This document shows positions 61,696 to 64,000 of a stretch of 64,000 nt of DNA, one piece after another. The notes under the pieces were generated by a model, which saw only the letters and a program-made list of their open reading frames with translations, ran no database searches and was not told where the DNA came from. Each line of letters begins with the position of its first letter. Positions within the stretch are counted from its first letter, which is position 1. Source of the stretch: Bacteroides fragilis (GTDB lineage Bacteria; Bacillota; Clostridia; Lachnospirales; Lachnospiraceae). The position numbers were made by a program, and so were the translations under genes. The DNA is taken from positions 229,564-293,563 of the forward strand of contig JAMPFK010000001.1 of NCBI GenBank assembly GCA_023664485.1, written 5' to 3'.

Positions 61696-62805
61696 ATGAA
61701 AATTATATGTAAAAAAACAAATTTACTGAACGGTGTACAAATCGTATCAAAAGCGGTATCGAGTAAAACTACGATGTCTATTCTGGAATGTATTTTAATC
61801 GATGTGAGAAACGGCGAAATCAAACTGGCGGCAAATGACATGGAACTCGGCATCGAAACGCGGATCGAAGGCGAGGTCATCGAAAAAGGAATGATAGCCC
61901 TTGATGCGAAGATTCTTCTCGAAATCGTGCGCAAACTTCCGGACGGCAGTATCAAAATAGAAACGGACATTAATTATAAAACGGTGATTACCTGTGAAAA
62001 GGCGAAGTTCAATATCATTGGGAAATCGGGAGAAGATTTTTCCTACCTTCCGTTAATTGAAAGGAACGATTCGGTCGTCGTTTCTCAGTTTACCTTAAAG
62101 GAAATTATCAGACAGACTATCTTTTCGATTGCTGATAACGATAATAACAGGCTGATGGCAGGCGAGTTGTTTGAAATCAACGATGATGTCCTGAGAGTGA
62201 TATCTCTGGATGGCCATAGAATTTCCATTAGAAAGATTCTGTTGAAAAACAGTTATCCGTTTAGGAAAATTGTCGTTCCCGGAAAAACTTTAAATGAAAT
62301 CAGCAAAATTCTTTCCGGTGATACGGATAAGGACGTAAATATTTTCTTTACGGACAATCATATTTTATTTGAATTCGACAATACGATAGTCGTTTCCAGA
62401 CTGATCGAAGGAGAGTATTTCAGAATCGACCAGATGCTTTCCAGCGATTATGAGACAAAAGTAAGAATCAACAAGAAAGAGCTTTTAAATTGTATTGACA
62501 GGGCGACGCTCCTTGTAAAGGAAGGAGATAAGAAACCCGTTATCATTCATATTACAGACGGCGCGATGGAACTCAAAATGAATACGATTATCGGAAGCAT
62601 GGATGAGGAAATCGATATTGAGAAAGAAGGAAAGGATCTGATGATCGGTTTCAATCCGAAATTTTTAATCGATGCGCTGCGGGTAATAGACGATGAAGAA
62701 GTCGATTTATATATGGTCAATCCGAAAGCGCCCTGTTTTATCCGGGACGAGGGGGAGAATTATATTTATCTGATTCTTCCGGTAAACTTTACGACAGTCA
62801 GCTGA
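61696..62805 (+). CDS. dnaN: DNA polymerase III beta sliding clamp
   Basis: A 369-residue clamp of three similar domains (MKIICKKTNLLNGVQIVSKA; GKSGEDFSYLPLIERND; C-terminal ending MVNPKAPCFIRDEGENYIYL ILPV). It tethers the replicative polymerase. It follows dnaA in the universal order. Confidence 0.97.
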   Translation: MKIICKKTNLLNGVQIVSKAVSSKTTMSILECILIDVRNGEIKLAANDMELGIETRIEGEVIEKGMIALDAKILLEIVRKLPDGSIKIETDINYKTVITCEKAKFNIIGKSGEDFSYLPLIERNDSVVVSQFTLKEIIRQTIFSIADNDNNRLMAGELFEINDDVLRVISLDGHRISIRKILLKNSYPFRKIVVPGKTLNEISKILSGDTDKDVNIFFTDNHILFEFDNTIVVSRLIEGEYFRIDQMLSSDYETKVRINKKELLNCIDRATLLVKEGDKKPVIIHITDGAMELKMNTIIGSMDEEIDIEKEGKDLMIGFNPKFLIDALRVIDDEEVDLYMVNPKAPCFIRDEGENYIYLILPVNFTTVS

Positions 62806-62828
62806 CGAATGTTTAAGAGTGGAAAATT

Positions 62829-63038
62829 ATGGAAAAAATAAAAATCAGGGATGAATTTATAAAACTTGGCCAGGTTTTAAAGCTTGCGGGCCTTGTGGAA
62901 TCCGGCGTAGATGCCAAAACAGAAATCCAGGAAGGCAATGTGCTCGTAAACGGCGGTGTGGAATACAGGCGTGGAAAGAAAATATATGCGGGCGACATTA
63001 TTGAATTCAACGGACAGCAGATTAAGGTAGAAAACTGA
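62829..63038 (+). CDS. yaaA: S4-domain protein (YaaA/RlbA-type)
   Basis: A 69-residue S4-domain protein: IRDEFIKLGQVLKLAGLVES, then VNGGVEYRRGKKIYAGDIIE. It lies between dnaN and recF as in Bacillus, where its homologue contributes to ribosome assembly. Its TGA overlaps the recF ATG (ATGA-type overlap: TGATG). Confidence 0.92.
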   Translation: MEKIKIRDEFIKLGQVLKLAGLVESGVDAKTEIQEGNVLVNGGVEYRRGKKIYAGDIIEFNGQQIKVEN

Positions 63039-64000
63039 TGATCATTAAATCATTGGAATTGGCAAATTACAGAAATTATGATTCTCTGGAAATTCATTTC
63101 AGCGGCGGGACCAATATTTTATATGGGAATAACGCACAGGGAAAAACGAACATTTTAGAAGCAATTTATGTATCTTCTACGACAAAATCCCACAAAGGAA
63201 GTAAAGACAGGGATATTATTCATTTCAATCAGGAAGAAGCGCATATCAGGACATTGTTGGAAAAAGATGGGATTGAAAGCAGAATCGATATGCACCTTAG
63301 AAAGAGCAAATCGAAAGGAATTGCCATCGACGGACAGAAAATTAAGAAGGCTTCGGAACTTTTGGGATTGTTAAATGTCGTTTTCTTTTCGCCGGAGGAT
63401 TTAAATATTATCAAAAACGGACCGGCTGAAAGAAGAAGATTTGTGGATATGGAATTATGCCAGATCGATTCCTTTTATCTGTATAATCTGAATCATTATA
63501 ACAAAATCGTGAATCAGAGAAATAAACTTTTAAAGGATATGTATTTTCAGCCGGAGCTGCGGGATACGCTGAACATATGGGATTCACAGCTTGTTTCTTT
63601 TGGAAGCAAGATCATCGAAAGAAGAGAATTGTTCACAAAACAGCTGAACGAAATTATTTATGAGATACATAAAAAGTTGTCCGGCGGAAAAGAAGAACTG
63701 GCAATTTATTATGAACCGGATATTTCGATAGAAGATTATGAGCGTTCTCTGTCCGTAAATCAGGAAAGAGATATTAAATTAAAGCAGACGACGGTTGGGC
63801 CACACAGAGATGATTTTTCCTTCATGGTAAAAGATATCGATATCCGCAGGTTTGGTTCGCAGGGCCAGCAGAGAACGGCTGCTCTTTCTCTGAAATTATC
63901 GGAAATAGAACTGGTAAAAAAAATGATAAAGGATAATCCTGTGCTGCTTTTGGACGATGTATTGTCGGAGCTTGACAGCAGCAGACAGAATTATCTTCTG
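63038..64000 (+). CDS. recF: DNA repair and replication protein RecF, 3' end missing
   Basis: The visible 321 residues hold the RecF ATPase: MIIKSLELANYRNYDSLEIH, Walker A YGNNAQGKTN near residue 30-38, the HxGPHRDDF-like TVGPHRDDFSF near 270, the signature GSQGQQRTAALSLKL, and Walker B LLLDDVLSELD at the window end. It helps load RecA at gaps. The start ATG overlaps the stop of the S4 gene by one base. Confidence 0.95.
   Translation, partial: MIIKSLELANYRNYDSLEIHFSGGTNILYGNNAQGKTNILEAIYVSSTTKSHKGSKDRDIIHFNQEEAHIRTLLEKDGIESRIDMHLRKSKSKGIAIDGQKIKKASELLGLLNVVFFSPEDLNIIKNGPAERRRFVDMELCQIDSFYLYNLNHYNKIVNQRNKLLKDMYFQPELRDTLNIWDSQLVSFGSKIIERRELFTKQLNEIIYEIHKKLSGGKEELAIYYEPDISIEDYERSLSVNQERDIKLKQTTVGPHRDDFSFMVKDIDIRRFGSQGQQRTAALSLKLSEIELVKKMIKDNPVLLLDDVLSELDSSRQNYLL

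Overview
The window looks like the replication-origin side of a Gram-positive, spore-forming anaerobe, most likely a Lachnospiraceae member (class Clostridia). The evidence is the order rpmH-rnpA-yidD-yidC-khpB-mnmE-mnmG-rsmG-parA-parB diverging from dnaA-dnaN-S4-recF, the sporulation genes yabP, yabQ, spoIIE-type, CotS-type and CotH-type, and lineage families such as DUF3881 and DUF4446. No rRNA operon, CRISPR array or complete prophage is seen.

Layout. 1-9.5 kb is an accessory strip. It holds a large hybrid sensor kinase, a truncated ISL3 transposase, a Cys-rich VLP protein of the kind carried by conjugative transposons, several gene fragments, and a decayed NotI-type restriction-modification locus followed by two unrecognised genes, one with zinc ribbons. 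9.5-18.4 kb is metabolic and accessory: two NUDIX hydrolases around a HAD hydrolase, a MATE pump, Hsp20, a Re-citrate-synthase-like enzyme, and a VTC / DUF4956 / CotH operon. 18.5-25.6 kb holds a TetR regulator with a very large RND permease and a GH13 glycosidase. 25.8-32.8 kb is the conserved block hup-rqcP-yabP-yabQ-divIC-spoIIE-tilS-hpt-ftsH, read on the minus strand. 33-46 kb holds a PEGA lipoprotein, a CotS-like kinase, cca, a GH3 glycosidase, tRNA-Pro, trxA, trmB, a D,D-carboxypeptidase, a DEDDh exonuclease, tRNA-Arg, DUF3881 and serS. 46.3-59.7 kb runs from an HD-GYP protein through parB/parA with parS sites, a two-component pair in the place where noc sits in Bacillus, and the rsmG-to-rpmH block. 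oriC lies at about 59.66-60.13 kb, followed by dnaA, dnaN, an S4 protein and the start of recF.

How it works together. The origin block couples initiation (DnaA with DnaA boxes), the sliding clamp, and segregation (ParAB with two perfect palindromic parS sites). tRNA and translation functions (cca, tilS, mnmE, mnmG, trmB, serS, rnpA) cluster on the minus strand left of oriC. Neither tRNA gene encodes its CCA end, which fits the resident cca gene.

The most interesting unexplained signals are: the NotI-like R-M locus with two in-frame amber codons, followed by the two unknown genes; a pair of related short reading frames with hairpin DNA just upstream of serS and mnmG; a pair of inverted-repeat elements placed alike upstream of hup and a 77-residue gene; a SpoIIE that lacks its membrane domain; and a 36-bp coding repeat inside CotH.
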